Positions 63,746 through 64,000 of a stretch of DNA of 64,000 nt are shown here, piece by piece. The notes under the pieces are model-generated. The model made no database searches and was not told the DNA's origin. It saw only the letters and a program-made list of their open reading frames with translations. This DNA is from an uncultured Bacteroidota bacterium. GTDB taxonomy: Bacteria > Bacteroidota > Bacteroidia > Bacteroidales > P3. The DNA lies in the NCBI GenBank assembly GCA_902784465.1, contig CACZUZ010000021.1, forward strand, positions 1 through 64,000, given 5' to 3'. Position 1 is the stretch's first letter; the number at the start of each line of letters is the position of its first letter. The position numbers and the translations under genes are program-made.

Positions 63746-64000
63746 TCAAAAGAACGAAAAGTTATTTAGTGCAACATTAAGCTTTACTGCGTGATGTGGG
63801 GCGAAGCTGTCGTAGCCCAGAAGGTTTACTTTATTATAATGGAACACATACGATAGAGTCATCGCCGTTCCAACTGGCAGCGTGAAGCCAAAGGCCACCG
63901 ACGCATATCCGCCATAGCCTATACCCCCTTGGTTTACATATTCATAGCTGGCCACGTATGACGACGGCGACTGGCCGCCCCAGATATCGAGTATGCTGTA
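63746..64000 (-). CDS. Outer-membrane beta-barrel protein, 3' end (partial)
   Basis: The open frame runs off the right edge, so only the last 84 codons are seen. They show alternating hydrophobic strands (YGGYASVAFGFTLPVGTAMTLSYVFHYNKVN) and end in …LNVALNNFSFF, a terminal aromatic typical of outer-membrane barrels inserted by BamA. There is an internal GTG at 63955, but the frame continues upstream without a stop, so it is not the true start. Family not determinable from this part. Confidence 0.7.
   Translation of the reverse strand, partial: YSILDIWGGQSPSSYVASYEYVNQGGIGYGGYASVAFGFTLPVGTAMTLSYVFHYNKVNLLGYDSFAPHHAVKLNVALNNFSFF

Overview
The window looks like a chromosomal segment of an uncultured or gut-type Bacteroidales bacterium. 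Evidence: several promoters have the Bacteroidetes form TTTG-N19/20-TAnnTTTG (for example 10101-10131, 18787-18818, 22025-22056), there are Bacteroidetes-type small lipoproteins and DUF families, an RprY-like response regulator, and a membrane pyrophosphatase next to a separate atpD-atpC pair. The window divides into an accessory/defence island (about 1-22,700) and a housekeeping backbone (about 22,800-64,000).

Accessory island. It carries two related retrons, both on the minus strand. Each reverse transcriptase (RT) has YADD and the retron VTG motif, and each is preceded by a structured non-coding region that I could delimit by eye: complementary a1/a2 ends, a shared 12-nt TCTGAATTAGAA block, and a first stem-loop at the same place. 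Retron 1 (ncRNA 6198-6497, RT 5053-6177) heads a tight run of seven further genes. These include a DnaB RecA-like helicase domain broken by a one-base frameshift, a J-domain membrane protein, a zinc-ribbon protein, an ADP-ribosylglycohydrolase fused to DUF1810, a SnoaL-like protein and, last, a free DnaB N-terminal domain. Retron 2 (ncRNA 18448-18725, RT 16982-18427) heads an operon with an unrecognised 308-aa protein, a large GHKL-ATPase/DUF3883 protein (split by a frameshift), a 319-aa Cys/His-containing protein and a small basic protein. A WYL-domain regulator (18868-19941) lies just upstream.

Regulatory pattern. The same promoter-operator module, a -7 box (TAnnTTTG) exactly 10 nt from the inverted repeat GCGCAR-N5-TTGCRC, occurs four times on the minus strand. 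It lies before the WYL gene, before retron 2, before the small-ORF/SSB-like genes upstream of retron 1, and upstream of the IS110 element. This suggests one WYL regulon covering the whole island. An IS110-family element, two AAA_14/DUF4143 ATPases and a decayed toxin-antitoxin locus also sit here.

Backbone. Rhodanese lipoprotein and CDF transporter (+); a minus-strand run of sulfatase-modifying-factor-like protein, hpt, lipoprotein, AsmA-like protein and OppB-like permease; pyrE with a START-like gene; NUDIX; dprA; atpD-atpC; hppA; a WlbA-like dehydrogenase; priA with two lipoproteins; DUF58; trxA; an OmpA-family protein; a type II restriction-modification pair apparently inserted beside ompA with a 29-bp duplication; pckA; ppdK (split by a frameshift); a glycosyltransferase; an MBL hydrolase; an RprY-like regulator; a 2,009-aa alpha-2-macroglobulin; tRNA-Arg(ACG); a GNAT acetyltransferase; and the 3' end of an outer-membrane protein. 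Three genes (dnaB-like, GHKL ATPase, ppdK) each look like they lack one base, so assembly indels are a real possibility for all three.
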